The notes under the pieces: generated by a model
Database searches by the model: none
Seen by the model: the letters and a program-made list of their open reading frames with translations, nothing else
Told to the model about the DNA's origin: nothing
From: Buxus sempervirens
Taxonomy: Eukaryota; Streptophyta; Magnoliopsida; Buxales; Buxaceae
Assembly (NCBI GenBank): GCA_947561395.2
Contig: OX387183.1
Location: 32,600,853-32,664,852, forward strand
Reading direction: 5' to 3'
DNA length: 64,000 nucleotides
Shown here: positions 1-10,931 of the stretch, one piece after another
Numbering within the stretch: position 1 is the stretch's first letter
How the letters are laid out: every line of letters begins with the position of its first letter
Position numbers and translations under genes: made by a program

Positions 1-82
1 AGAAAAACAAATCATGTAAGGAAAAAAACCCTAAACGAAGCAGTGACAACCATTGTCTAGTTCAACCAAGAAGATCACAAAA

Positions 83-178
83 TGAAATAACTGAACAATA
101 GAGCATGGCCTGAATTTATAGTAATTGCTGTGAAATAACTGAACAATAGAGCATGGCCTGAATTTATAGTAATTGCTA
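83..178. repeat. 48-bp tandem duplication
   Basis: Two adjacent 48-bp copies (83-130 and 131-178) differ only at the last base. They lie downstream of the cyclotransferase-like fragment on the minus strand, so they may have been in its 3' region. The near identity points to a recent local duplication. Confidence 0.9.
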
Positions 179-492
179 TACTTAGTTTCAGTTTAGACCA
201 TTGTAGCTTGCACCGAAATTCCTGAAACTGCTTTTTCCTCATAAACAACAAAATAGAGCACAGATTCACAAGAATTAGTAACAAGCCGCATCAACTCTGT
301 CTCAAAGAAAGGGAAATCAACTTCCCCTTATTTTATTCCTCTAAAAATACTACAGGGAAAGGAATTCAATAAGGGTTTCATCGCAAACTGAAGATGCAAA
401 CACGAATAATCTAACCGTTGCAGATCAGATCAGAGATCTCCTTCTTCCAAACAAACGAGAATCCGGGATTTTGGAATTTTTTATTTTTTTTC

Positions 493-870
493 TCAGGACA
501 CAAACACACGAATCTGTTCAAGGAAGCTCAGTTTCTGGGGCCGATCCTTCCGCTTCACGTACCCTCTCGCCTCCTTCTCCGTATACCTGCAAAACCCTCT
601 CTCTTCGTTCTTCTTCCACAGCTCCGCCGCGAAGCTTCTGTGCGCGTAATAGGCCTCCGCTTCCACCACTCCAACTCCGGCGCATTCTCCTTCTTTGATC
701 CCCACCGGCAACCTCTCGTAGTGACCGTGACTCGTTCCCTCCAGCTCATCTAGTTGGGCGAGTCCGCATCCGAACACTGCGTATAACTCGCCCCAGACTC
801 GGTCGCCGGAGCCCGGGATGTTGAGGAGGAAAGGGACAGAGAAGGGCCCCCAATCTTTGGTGCTCGTTAA
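493..870 (-). pseudogene. gamma-glutamylcyclotransferase-like (AIG2-like) gene, 5'-truncated
   Basis: The minus frame ending in TGA at 493-495 encodes about 125 residues that match the C-terminal two thirds of plant AIG2-like / gamma-glutamylcyclotransferase proteins (At3g02910 type). Recognisable motifs are VPFLLNIPGSG, GELYAV, LDELEG (containing the family's conserved acidic residues), VEAYYAH-like AEAYYAH, YTEKEARGYVKR and LSFLEQIRVFVS. Family members are about 170-185 residues. The N-terminal third, with the YGTL substrate-binding motif, is missing: upstream of about 870 the frame runs into AT-rich repeat DNA. The family folds as a small beta-barrel and acts on gamma-glutamyl peptides in glutathione turnover. 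I read this as a fragment cut by a repeat insertion. A real gene with an upstream exon beyond the repeat is possible, but I did not find that exon. The retained part has no frameshift, so truncation may be recent. Confidence 0.75.
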
Positions 871-1105
871 CGACCCCTCCGATGTATCGAAGAGAAAAAA
901 AAAATTTATTACAAAAATGCCATTCAATAAAAAAAACGTTTCATCGTTTTTAGAAACGAAAATTTTCAGTTTCTAAAAACCCGATTATTTTTCAACCGCT
1001 TTTTTAAAAACGATTTGAAATTATTTTCAACCAAACACGTTTTTGGTTTTCTGTGTTTAAAAACCGAAAAACGGTTTCTGAACACGTTACCAAACGGTCT
1101 CTAAA
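871..1105. repeat. truncated MITE-like repeat abutting the gene fragment
   Basis: AT-rich sequence with many inverted AAACG/CGTTT words. Its right edge, read on the minus strand, begins GAGACCGTTTGGTAACGTG, which resembles common plant MITE termini. A matching left terminus and a target duplication are not visible, so the element looks one-ended. It starts where homology to the cyclotransferase-like gene stops. Confidence 0.4.
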
Positions 1106-1280
1106 ATAATCGAAAACTGAACCGAACCGAACCAGCTCATTGTCAGATAAATAAAGATCTCGAAATTAAAAAAAAAAATAACCAAAAAAAAATACAGACA
1201 GTTCTGCATATCAAATATATAAGTGGAAAAGAAAAATGATAACAAAACCCCTTTGTCTTCCATTCCTATTTGTTCTCCTT

Positions 1281-1712
1281 CTAACGGTATGACTTCTGGA
1301 AACGAGCACGAGCTCCACGACCACCGAATTTTTTGGGCTCGCAGTGTCTGGGATCAGCAACGAGGAGTGTCCAATCGTACCTAACAGGGATATCCTTGAT
1401 CTCCGTCTTCTATTGTTCGTCGACATACTTCTGGTAGTAAGCAACAAGCGCCTTCGCGATGCTTTGGCGGATCACATATATCTGTCAAGTATGGCCACCG
1501 CCACGAACCCTGATCCTCATATCCACACTAGCGAAGCGAGGATGACCGAGCAGAAGGATCGGCTCGTAAGCCTTGTAATGGAGGATCTCAGGCTCCACCA
1601 GCTCGATGGGGCAGCCATTAATTTTGATGAGGCCTCACCCGCGTTTGCAGTATGTTACCGCAATGGCTGTTTTCTTTCGTCCAAAACACTGAACCGACTC
1701 CACAGCTGCCAT
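1281..1712 (-). pseudogene. RPS16: 40S ribosomal protein S16 (uS9) pseudogene
   Basis: Read on the minus strand from ATG at 1712 to TAG at 1281, this is a nearly full-length plant RPS16 frame (144 codons against about 146 in the family). It shows [63 protein letters not shown] and the universal C-terminal [14 protein letters not shown]. Three in-frame stops interrupt it: after CKRG, after GGGHT and after VDEQ. Two probably arose from TCA-to-TGA changes at serine codons. There is no frameshift or intron. uS9 contacts P-site tRNA in the small subunit; this copy cannot make it. No poly-A tail is visible past the stop codon on the minus strand, so I cannot say whether it is a retrocopy or a decayed duplicate. 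A telo-box lies just upstream. Confidence 0.92.
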
Positions 1713-1741
1713 GATTACCCACGTTCCATTTCTCCCCACAC

Positions 1742-1749
1742 AAACCCTA
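1742..1749. promoter_or_regulatory. telo-box (AAACCCTA) upstream of RPS16 pseudogene
   Basis: AAACCCTA lies 30 bp upstream of the pseudogene ATG. Telo-boxes are characteristic of plant ribosomal protein promoters. If this is the original promoter, the copy arose by DNA duplication and not by reverse transcription. Confidence 0.5.
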
Positions 1750-2086
1750 GAGCGGAGAATATCACTTCCAACAACGTACAGAGAAGGAAGTGAAACAAAG
1801 TGCGGTGATCTTTATTTTGTACTAGCATTAAACCCTTTGCTACGCACGGAAAATACATACATTTAATACAGTTTGAGAAAATTTTTTATAAATATTAAAA
1901 AATATAGAAATCAGTCCCAAAATGTAAAGTAAATTTTAGAGTTGCGTATATTCGTAATCATTTTTATCATTTATTAATCATCTCATCTCTAACAAAAAAG
2001 GCATTGGCAAGAAATAAAGTAAATTCTTATCTGATGCTAATTTAAAGCATCAGATAAGAACTGTTGTTAGGACAGATAGCCTTTTA

Positions 2087-3237
2087 CCTGTAGAAGCCTA
2101 TTGGCTCCTATGCTCCAAAGGGATAATAATGCTACGGTCAAATAGCATGAGAAGGAATTTATGTGGAATGATAGGCTTATTTATAGAAAACCAGGTTGTG
2201 TATTAAAGCATCAGATATACGTTTATAGGCTTCAAACGACGAAGGTGGATGCCTACCCAAAAAAAAAAAATGACGAAAGTGGATAATAGTAAGCTTCAGA
2301 TACATCTTTGCCTGGAAAGTATTAATATGGTCATCAAAAAGAAATTTGTATTTCAAATGAATGTTGCCTCTCTTTTTTTTTTCTTCTGTATTGTCAAACC
2401 TCTTACCAATTTACTTCTCATGCTATTTGACTCTTAGTTGTCAGTACTTATGATTCCTCATAACTGACAGGTTGTGTATTAAACCAGGTTGTTGTTTTGG
2501 TGGATTTATTTGGAATAGTAAAGTGGAAAAAATTATTTAAATGACGAAGGTGGTCTCATGAGAACTTTAAAGTAAAGATGGTGTCATAGATGCGATTTAG
2601 TTACATAAATGTCAGAATAAGTACATAAGTATTTCGATTAGTTATATGTGGAATAAACTTCAAAACTGTGAGTGAGTGTAGATCTAAGCATTGTGTTGAT
2701 ATAAACAGATCGGGAGCTCCGTGAAACAGTTATGGAAGACCTGGAAGAAAAATGAAATGGGATAAAAATGAAATAAAATGAAAATGAAGTAAAGCTCATG
2801 GAAACTATAAATAAATGCAGAAACAATGCAAGGAGAAAGCCATAATGGGGCTAATTGAACACTTGTATATCCCAGCAAATTGAACACTTCTATTTCATCC
2901 CACCAAAACAACCTGTATATCCTAGCACGTAATACACAACCTGTACAATCTGTGGGATTACATAAGGATGAAAAATCTTTAGGATCCAAGTAATAAAAGA
3001 ATGATAATCTGCAATAATGCTCAGCGTTAGGTATTTGAGACAGACTACATAGATAAGTTCAACATGAATAAGAACTTATCATCCCTTTGGACCATAGGAG
3101 CTAATTCTGATGTGGACATTGTTAAGGTACTTCTTTATGAATTCAGGTGCCTGTAGTTACATGCATCAAAAATGATTTGAAACAGTAGCATCAGATAAAA
3201 ATGTTCATCTCAGCCAGAGCCAATAGGCTTCTACAGG
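2087..3237. repeat. imperfect inverted repeat about 1.15 kb apart
   Basis: The left arm at 2087-2133 reappears inverted on the right in two pieces, 3217-3237 and 3076-3102. About 115 bp separates the two pieces on the right. Both sides also have GCATCAGATA words nearby. It could be a decayed foldback element; termini and target duplication are not resolvable. Confidence 0.5.
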
Positions 3238-4204
3238 TTTGAGATTGATAGCAGAGTAAGGGTATTTCTCTGAGAAGGGGCAGTGATTATCGATGAATTC
3301 TTGTCTATGGCTAAAATTTTCAAAGAAAATGCCATGTGGTAGCCAAAATTCTTCACACCTTATGTTATGGTCAACCTATAAATTTTGGTTTAATTCATCC
3401 ATTCACTTCAGATCCAATACAAATAGTTACCTTTGGGATGTCACACGTTTTTTATCATCATCATGATTTTCTTTCCTTTGTACCACCATCAATAGCTAAC
3501 TACAGTTAAAGCAGTGTGTTTTCACATCTTCTCTCACCATCTATAAAATCACCATCTTCTGCCTTCCCTCTGATCTTTCTGGCACACTTTTTTACATGCC
3601 TCCAAATCAATCTTAATTTAGAGGTTCAAGTTGATTTGTGTATGATTTCTTTTAATTGATAAACGAAAATCAATCTTAGTTCATATTTTTTCAAATATTG
3701 AGAAGGTGAATTTCTAGCTTACTTCCAGGGAATAACTCCCACGAACATCGAATTCCCTTCCTTGTCCTGGTTGGTCAACACATGGTATCTATTGAAATGC
3801 TCTATGTTTCTAGCATTTGGAACTGCTAAAAAAATAATTAAAAGGAATGAAGAATAAAACTTTGTTTATTTCTCCAAAAAATTTTTAGTTTTATCAAACA
3901 AATCAGCCAACCAGGACTACAATATATGTAATAACCTTACACATCTATTTAATGCAAGTGCAAGATCACTGTTCATATAAATGGCATACCAACAAAAAAA
4001 TGAAAGTTAGAAAGACATTCCCTACAGCCTAATAGCACAAAATGGTACTACACAACCTGTACAATTTGCCAAAACCCTCCTCCTAAGCTATGCTCCACAA
4101 AACAGTCACTTTATTCCTATATGGTAGCAACCCCCATCCTCAAACCTTGGGTGTAGAATTGGCATACAAACAAAAAACATATGGCTTTCTTCTTATACTA
4201 ACAT

Positions 4205-4390
4205 AATTAGTTGCAAATTAAACCATAATTAGCTGCAAATTAAAAAATTATCTCATACTAATGTCATACTACCGAACAACACCTGCAAAAATTATTTCAT
4301 AAACCATAATTAGCTGCAAATTAAAAGTAAGAATGCATGGACAAATAAGAAATAAAATTTCATAGCGTATGTTTATACCGAACAACACGT
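4205..4390. repeat. local short direct repeats
   Basis: A word of the form TTAGCTGCAAATTAAA occurs three times with small changes. ACCGAACAACAC followed by TGCAAA occurs twice (about 4270 and 4377). No function is suggested. Confidence 0.6.
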
Positions 4391-6156
4391 GCAAAGTGTT
4401 TAAAAAAAATAGAAAAAGAGAACTCAAAGTGGATGCAGATATAAAAGATAAACAATCGAGGTTACAAACCATTTCCATTGCTCGTAAATTTGTTTTGCTG
4501 CCTATTTTCCTGCAGAAAATAAAATGTATAATCCAAACATCATCAATCAAAACTGAAAACTTGTGAGGAATTATACTAATTAATTCAGTAAGAAATTAGT
4601 GAGGAGTTGTATCAGACTCTTGACTGAAGAGTTGTCTACTAATTCTATATTTCTATCATTTGGTAGCCATAATTCTCCAAGTAATCCATGTCATTAGTAA
4701 GATTACCTATCGTGAACACACAGTAAAGCACATGTGTAAGAAAAAGACCAAAAATATTCTCATTATATAATATTTAGAAAAAAAAATTCCGAAGTATGTC
4801 TACTGCAGTGTTGTAGATAGATGGTACCGACTTTGTTTGATATGAATTTATATCTATTTTTATAATAATTAGTCAAGAGCAAGAAGGACAAAGCCTTCTA
4901 AAAAACACCAATAAATGGACTAACCCGCAAGATTTCCTGAGGAGTTACCAAAGAGGCTCTTAATCAAGAACTATACCACAAAAAAAGCATCAATTCAATT
5001 TTCTGTCAACAATTATTCTTTACAATCATAAAAATTTTGAAACATAGGGGCTCTCAATGTTATTGCTGATAGCAATTGGGATAAAATCCATTTCACCTTT
5101 TCCCTAGAAGAATATGAATTTTTCTAATGCTTAAACTTAGTGCCTATGTTGGGGATCATTTACTTGCTAACAGGTGATCTCCATCATGTCCTATGAGCCA
5201 AAAAAATTTGACCTGCTAACCCTTCACCATCAACAAAAAGAATGGACCAATAGAACATGATCTAAATTCTACACTTCATTTTCCTAATTACATGGTCTAC
5301 AATAAAGGGATATTTTGAGAAGTTTTTAATCCATCTCATCCCATAACATGATGTAAGTCCTGCTGATGCAGGCTCTTGGGAAGGGTGAAAGGGTGGATTG
5401 GCAATGCACCTAACCCGTACTTTTATTCACTTTTTCTTTTAACACAGAAACATAGATATCACAACAGTCATGAACTATAACAAAAAAATAATAATAATAA
5501 CAGTAGCAAAGATAAAAAGCATAAAATAAATTTTAAGAATTAAAATCATATGAGTTTTGAAAGTCACAGTTTGTTTCTTTTCTGCAAAGTCAACAAATTC
5601 CATTTATTGTCTCTATAAAATTATCAATTCAAAAGTGGCCCCAATTAAAATCCTACACTGCAATAAATAAATTTTGACAGTAAATATGAGTATAGAGTGC
5701 CTAATCAACCTTCATCAACAAATACACGGCACATTGAACAAATAGCTTTGCATATTTGAAAAGCAAAACATCTAATGAAAGACCTCTGTGAACTAAGAAG
5801 ATCAAGAAGAAAGAGCCAGTAGGAAAAAAATTATCTTTATTTATTATAAGATGGCTTACTTCTTTACACCCAAATCGTACATCTTTTTAGGGTACTGAGC
5901 ATAAATGAAATAGAGTTCGTTTCGTTCTGAATCGATTGATCTCCATCGATTGCAAAATCAACTGATATCCACAAAGTCCATCTGCCTGATTAAATTCCAA
6001 CAAAATAAAAAATGAAACTTAATTAAGAAAACATAAGAAAAACAATCTATTATCGGAATCATCTAGCAAAATGAAATAGATGGTGGGTATTGTCTCGTTG
6101 AATCCAAACCTGAAGTAATCAAGCAAATCACCGATCTCAATGTAGCTACAACAATT

Positions 6157-6509
6157 TGTTAGGAACCGTCAAATGAATTAACAAAGAAAAAAACAGAGAA
6201 GTATAAACAGACCGTGGAGTTCTTCGAGGGACTCCTCCTCCCAAAAGATTAATTTTAATTCAATTTCCAAGATACCTTCCTTCTCTCCGAAGATCTACAT
6301 TTAAAGCAAAAAAAATAACTACTCTCTACAGACGTCTCCTACTGATCCGCAGATCTCGTATTCTCAACTGAATAACAAAAGATAAACATCTCCTACTCAA
6401 GATAAACATCTCCTACCCAACTGAATAACAAATCTAACTTTGGGGATAAATGTATCTCCCATCTCCTTATTTCTAGCCACTTTATCTCCGTGAACTTAGG
6501 CTCATAACA
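6157..6509 (-). repeat. 3' LTR of the Reina-like element
   Basis: 353 bp, bounded by TGTTAGGAACC and CTCATAACA in window orientation. It contains a tandemly repeated block (AGATAAACATCTCCTAC twice, near 6381-6415). Flanked on the left by CAATT. Confidence 0.96.
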
Positions 6510-6526
6510 TTCCATCCCTGTTGAAG
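6510..6526 (-). other. polypurine tract of the Reina-like element
   Basis: On the minus strand, the sequence directly before the 3' LTR is AACAGGGATGGAA. It is purine-rich and sits where plus-strand priming must start. Confidence 0.7.
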
Positions 6527-9500
6527 CTAGAGCTTGTCCTCAAGCTCAATGTCAGGAAATTGTGATCGAATCTTGTAAAACGATTCCCACGTTGAGTCGT
6601 CTTCTTCTAATCCTTGCCACTGAATCAGCACCTCAGTTATGGGCCTTCCACGACGATTAACCACTCTTCGATCCAGGATCTTCTGCGGCTGCGGTCTTAT
6701 GTTGCCTTCATCATCAGTAGCTGGTAGGATTGTCTGAACCAAATTCTTGGTTCCCAGCTTCTTCTTCAAGCAGGATACATGAAATACAGGGTGAATTCGA
6801 GCACCCTCAGGAAGCTGGAGCTGATAAGCGACAAGTCCGATTTTCTTGGTGATTTGGAATGGCCCAAAAAATCTGGGCGATAATTTGTGATGGTTTCGGA
6901 GAACAACCGTTTGTTGTCGATAAGGGATCAGCCGCAAGAATACCCAATCACCCACCTTGAAAGATCGTTCAGTTCGATGTTTATCGGCCTGAACTTTCAT
7001 TCGTTGTTGTGATATTGCCAAGTTGTCTTTGAGAAGTTTTAACACTTGATCCCGACTTCGTAAAGCCTGTTCGACTGCTGCCACCTTTGTTGTGCCTTTG
7101 ACATAGGATAGAAGTCGAGGTGGAGGTACGCCATACACGGCTTCATACGGAGAAAGACCTGTAGCTGAGTGAACATTGGTATTATACCAAAATTCTGCTA
7201 GTGACACCCACTTACTCCATTCCCTTGGTCGATGGCTGCAAAAACTCCTAAGATAATGTTCAAGAGATTTATTAACAATCTCCGTTTGCCCATCGGATTG
7301 TGGGTGGTATGCTGAACTGAGATTTAATGCTGTCTCCTGTAAACGAAAAAACTCAGTCCAAAAATGACTAATGAATGTTGGGTCTCGATCACTCACTATT
7401 GATGTTGGCATGCCATGGAGTTTAAAAACGTGATCGAGGAAGAGCTTAGCCACCATTGCTGCCGTGTATGGATGACAAAGAGTAATAAAATGGCCATATT
7501 TGGTTAGCCGATCCACCACTACCAAAATCGTGTCCCGGTTGAACGATCGAGGAAGGCCTTCTATGAAATCCATAGATATGTCAGACCAAATCCGATTCGG
7601 AATCGGAAGAGGTTGAAGAAGTCCGGCAGGGGAAACATTTTCTGTTTTATTCCGTTGACACACCTCGCACTCCCGGATATGTTGCTGGACATCTTTCTTC
7701 ATCCCCACCCAATAAAAGTCGGTCTTCACCCTTTGATAGGTTTTATGGAAACCAGAATGCCCTCCCACAGCACTATCATGATAATGGAACAAGATTTTAT
7801 TCTTAAAAGAAGAATTAACTGGTAAATAAATCCGACCTCGATAGAATAATATCCCATTGTGAGATATATATCTAGTAAGATCAAGTTCCCCCTTTTTGAG
7901 CCGATTTAGTTTATCCCTGATCTCTGGACTTTGTTTGGATTCCTCCTCCACTTCATCCAACCAAGTCGGCTTAGGAATAGTCAAGGCATACCCTTCCATG
8001 TTTTCGGCTTTCCGGGAAAGGGCGTCAGCCACTGTATTGAGATTTCCACTTCGATATTCCACAGTAAAATCATATCCAAGCAGTTTTGATATCCATAGCT
8101 GCTGTGAAGGAGTACCGATCTTTTGTTCTAACAAATACTTCAAACTTTGCTGATCGGTCTTCACTAAAAACTTCCGGCCAAATAAATATGGACGCCACTT
8201 TCGGACTGCCAATACCAACGCCAGCAATTCCTTTTCATACGTTGAAAGGTATAAGGATTTTCCTTTCAAACTTTGACTTAGAAAGGCTATAGGCCGGTTT
8301 TCTTGAGTTAATACTGCTCCAATGCCAGTACCAGATGCATCACACTCCACGATAAAACGCTTATTAAAGTTGGGCAAAGCTAATACTGCCGAACTTGCCA
8401 TAGCTTTCTTTAGAAGTTCAAAAGCTTGAATAGCTTCCGGTGCCCATGAAAAGGAATCCTTTTTCAACATATTAGTGAGAGGTCTTGCAATCTTGCCATA
8501 GTCTTGTACAAACTTGCGGTAATAGCCAGTGAGTCCGAGAAAACCCCTCAAAGATTTAAGGGTTTTGGGAAGAGGCCAATCCAGCATACATGAGATTTTA
8601 TGTGGGTCCGCTGCAACTCCATCTTTCGAAATAACATGGCCCAAATACTCGATGGTCGATCGCCCAAATTGGCATTTTGATTCCTTAGAATATAACTTGT
8701 TTTGTCGAAGGATGTTAAAAACCAACTTGAGATGATCCAAGTGTGCCTGCCATGATTGACTATAAATTAGGATGTCATCAAAGAAAACTAGAACAAACCT
8801 CCTCAAGAACGGCCTGAAAATATTGTTCATCAAGCTTTGAAAAGTTGATGGAGCGTTAGTCAACCCGAAGGGCATTACGAGGAACTCATAATGGCCATCA
8901 TGCGTCCTGAATGCAGTTTTCTCCACATCATTTGGATGGCTTCTAATCTGGTGATACCCGGAACGCAGATCCAGTTTAGAAAAAATAGTAGCTCCATGGA
9001 GTTCATCCAAAAGCTCGTCTATAACCGGAATGGGAAATTTATCTTTAATGGTTTCTCGGTTTAAAGCTCTATAATCCACGCATAAACGCCACGAACCATC
9101 ACTTTTTCGGACTAATAACACCGGTGAAGAGAAAGGACTTTGGCTAGGACGCACCACTCCATTCTGTAAGAGATCTTGAACGATTTTCTCAATCTCACTT
9201 TTTTGATAGTGAGGGTAGCGATAAGGTCGAACATTGATAGGCTTGGTTCCGGGCTCGAGAGTAATGCGATGATCAAATTCTCTCGGTGGAGGAAGCCCCT
9301 TTAGATCTGCAAATACGTCCTGAAATTCATCCAATAATGGACGAACCATAGGAGGAATTTTGTCCTGTTGTGTGATGGCGTTCATGCTATAAATCTGCAA
9401 AAACATGTAACTATTAGTAGTTACCTTGTGCATGCCTTCCTCATTAACCACCTCTGTCTCACGTTTTGCTTCTCCTTGAAACAAGTATTTTGTTCCTCCA

Positions 9501-10906
9501 ATATAAAAAGACATGGTTAAGTGCTTGAAATCCCACGTTATGGGTCCGAGGTCTTGAAGCCATTGAGCACCCAGGACTCCATCACAACCTCCTAACCCCA
9601 ACAAGAAAAAATCAGTTAGAATGGGTACCCCTTGCAAACATAGCTTCACCCCTACACATCTTCCAACACAAGGGACTTGATCTCCATTTGCCACAATCAC
9701 CATGAATCTCCCCTCGGTACAGATTTTGAGACCCGCCTTATGAGCTACCTTTGGATCTAAGAAGTTATGCGTACTTCCCGAATCAACTAGGACCGTGGCC
9801 ATCACCCTCCCCACTCTTCCTTTTACCCTCATAGTTTGAGGCGTTTGGCTTCCCATGATAGCATGCAAAGAGATTTCTGCAGAATGTAGAGTCTCATCAG
9901 CCGCTGCTTCATCCTCTACGAACTCTTGCTCACCATCCTCCTTGGTCACTTCTTCGGGCCAGCTACCCTCCATGAGGAAGAGCTTTTGTGCTTTACACCG
10001 ATGTCCCGGGCCGAACTTCTCATCGCAGTTGAAACAAAGCCCTTTTTCCCGTCTTTCCTTCATCTCCATTGGTGTTAGACGCTTGATCGGAAAGGTTGTG
10101 GTTCTTTGATTTCCTCCCTGCGAAGGTGAGGGCTTTGGCAGATCATTCCGTATTTGCCTTCGACGCGATATGACCTTTTCCTCCTGCATTCCTGCAAGTC
10201 CAATTGCATCAGATAAAGAAATTGGCTTCATCATTTGAACACTTAAGCGGATTTCCTCTCTTAAGCCTCCAATAAAGCAACTGATCATGAAGGCTTCATT
10301 GAGACCCTCCGTACTGTTAGCAAGTTCTTCAAATTGCGTTTGATAATGCTCAACAGAGGAGGACTGTCTCAACTTAGACAATAATGCCGTAGGATCTTCG
10401 TACTGTGACGGTCCGAATCGAATTTGGAGAGCTTTGGTGAACTGGTCCCAACACACAATCGCACCCGATTTCTCCATCCACCTAAACCATTGCAACACCT
10501 TTCCTTCTAGGTGGAATGATGCAACAAGTAATCGCTGGGTTTGTGGAGTTTGTTGATACAGAAAGAATTGCTCCGCTCTGTACAACCATCCTGAGGGATC
10601 GCTACCATCAAATCTTGGGAATTCTAGTCTCGCGCTTCGTGTATGCATCGGTCTCTCACCATCCACCATATTTTCGTCTGTATGGTATCTGCGAGCTCTT
10701 CCATCGGAACCTTCTCCTCTATCCTTGCTTGAGCTCAGAGACAAGCCCCCCATTTTCTCGTCCATGGTAGCCACTCGCTGTGTTAGTTCCTTCAAAATCT
10801 TTCCTTGAGTTTCCGTCGTCTCCATAAGATTCACTCTCTCCGATGCCATCTCCTTAAGCATCGCCATCATCTCATCAATTTTGGCGTTCCTAGTTGATTC
10901 CGCCAT
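6527..10906 (-). CDS. gag-pol polyprotein of a chromodomain gypsy retrotransposon
   Basis: A single uninterrupted frame of 1459 residues. In order: gag capsid region about 90-235; zinc knuckle C291/C294/H302/C304; aspartic protease with DSGSTHNF at 375-382; reverse transcriptase about 560-740, with WRLCVDYRALN at 606-616 and the catalytic FFDD at 708-711; RNase H about 850-965 with acidic residues near 856, 893, 918 and 961; integrase with zinc finger H1050/H1054/C1080/C1083 and catalytic D1113, D1173, E1209; and a chromodomain at about 1408-1455 ending VLIQWQGLEEDDSTWE. All key catalytic residues are present. The enzymes copy the element RNA into DNA and insert it; chromodomains of this group are thought to guide integration to heterochromatin. 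The ATG at 10906 lies about a dozen bases after the primer binding site, so almost no leader separates them. The stop is TAG at 6527-6529, 17 bp before the 3' LTR. Confidence 0.97.
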   Translation of the reverse strand: MAESTRNAKIDEMMAMLKEMASERVNLMETTETQGKILKELTQRVATMDEKMGGLSLSSSKDRGEGSDGRARRYHTDENMVDGERPMHTRSARLEFPRFDGSDPSGWLYRAEQFFLYQQTPQTQRLLVASFHLEGKVLQWFRWMEKSGAIVCWDQFTKALQIRFGPSQYEDPTALLSKLRQSSSVEHYQTQFEELANSTEGLNEAFMISCFIGGLREEIRLSVQMMKPISLSDAIGLAGMQEEKVISRRRQIRNDLPKPSPSQGGNQRTTTFPIKRLTPMEMKERREKGLCFNCDEKFGPGHRCKAQKLFLMEGSWPEEVTKEDGEQEFVEDEAAADETLHSAEISLHAIMGSQTPQTMRVKGRVGRVMATVLVDSGSTHNFLDPKVAHKAGLKICTEGRFMVIVANGDQVPCVGRCVGVKLCLQGVPILTDFFLLGLGGCDGVLGAQWLQDLGPITWDFKHLTMSFYIGGTKYLFQGEAKRETEVVNEEGMHKVTTNSYMFLQIYSMNAITQQDKIPPMVRPLLDEFQDVFADLKGLPPPREFDHRITLEPGTKPINVRPYRYPHYQKSEIEKIVQDLLQNGVVRPSQSPFSSPVLLVRKSDGSWRLCVDYRALNRETIKDKFPIPVIDELLDELHGATIFSKLDLRSGYHQIRSHPNDVEKTAFRTHDGHYEFLVMPFGLTNAPSTFQSLMNNIFRPFLRRFVLVFFDDILIYSQSWQAHLDHLKLVFNILRQNKLYSKESKCQFGRSTIEYLGHVISKDGVAADPHKISCMLDWPLPKTLKSLRGFLGLTGYYRKFVQDYGKIARPLTNMLKKDSFSWAPEAIQAFELLKKAMASSAVLALPNFNKRFIVECDASGTGIGAVLTQENRPIAFLSQSLKGKSLYLSTYEKELLALVLAVRKWRPYLFGRKFLVKTDQQSLKYLLEQKIGTPSQQLWISKLLGYDFTVEYRSGNLNTVADALSRKAENMEGYALTIPKPTWLDEVEEESKQSPEIRDKLNRLKKGELDLTRYISHNGILFYRGRIYLPVNSSFKNKILFHYHDSAVGGHSGFHKTYQRVKTDFYWVGMKKDVQQHIRECEVCQRNKTENVSPAGLLQPLPIPNRIWSDISMDFIEGLPRSFNRDTILVVVDRLTKYGHFITLCHPYTAAMVAKLFLDHVFKLHGMPTSIVSDRDPTFISHFWTEFFRLQETALNLSSAYHPQSDGQTEIVNKSLEHYLRSFCSHRPREWSKWVSLAEFWYNTNVHSATGLSPYEAVYGVPPPRLLSYVKGTTKVAAVEQALRSRDQVLKLLKDNLAISQQRMKVQADKHRTERSFKVGDWVFLRLIPYRQQTVVLRNHHKLSPRFFGPFQITKKIGLVAYQLQLPEGARIHPVFHVSCLKKKLGTKNLVQTILPATDDEGNIRPQPQKILDRRVVNRRGRPITEVLIQWQGLEEDDSTWESFYKIRSQFPDIELEDKL

Positions 10907-10917
10907 CCCAAACCTTC

Positions 10918-10930
10918 CGCTCTGATACCA
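10918..10930 (-). other. primer binding site (initiator Met tRNA)
   Basis: On the minus strand this reads TGGTATCAGAGCG, the complement of the 3' end of plant initiator Met tRNA. It is separated from the 5' LTR by one base. Confidence 0.93.
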
Positions 10931-10931
10931 C

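Larger units (their letters stand above)
1750..6156. other. gene-poor AT-rich stretch
   Basis: About 4.4 kb without a reading frame I can assign. It holds an imperfect inverted structure (2087-3237) and short local repeats (4205-4390). A short minus-strand frame near 5860-5950 looks faintly coding but has no recognisable family. No RNA gene was seen. Confidence 0.5.

Noticed and set aside
418..753. Plus-strand frames opposite the cyclotransferase fragment
   Set aside because: They are shadows of the minus-strand coding sequence, which has clear family motifs.
1344..1793. Plus-strand frame of 149 codons
   Set aside because: It is the antisense of the RPS16 pseudogene and has no family likeness.
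5860..5960. Minus frame ending in a YPKKMYDLGVKK-like tail
   Set aside because: Looks coding by eye but is too short and unplaced; no family could be named.
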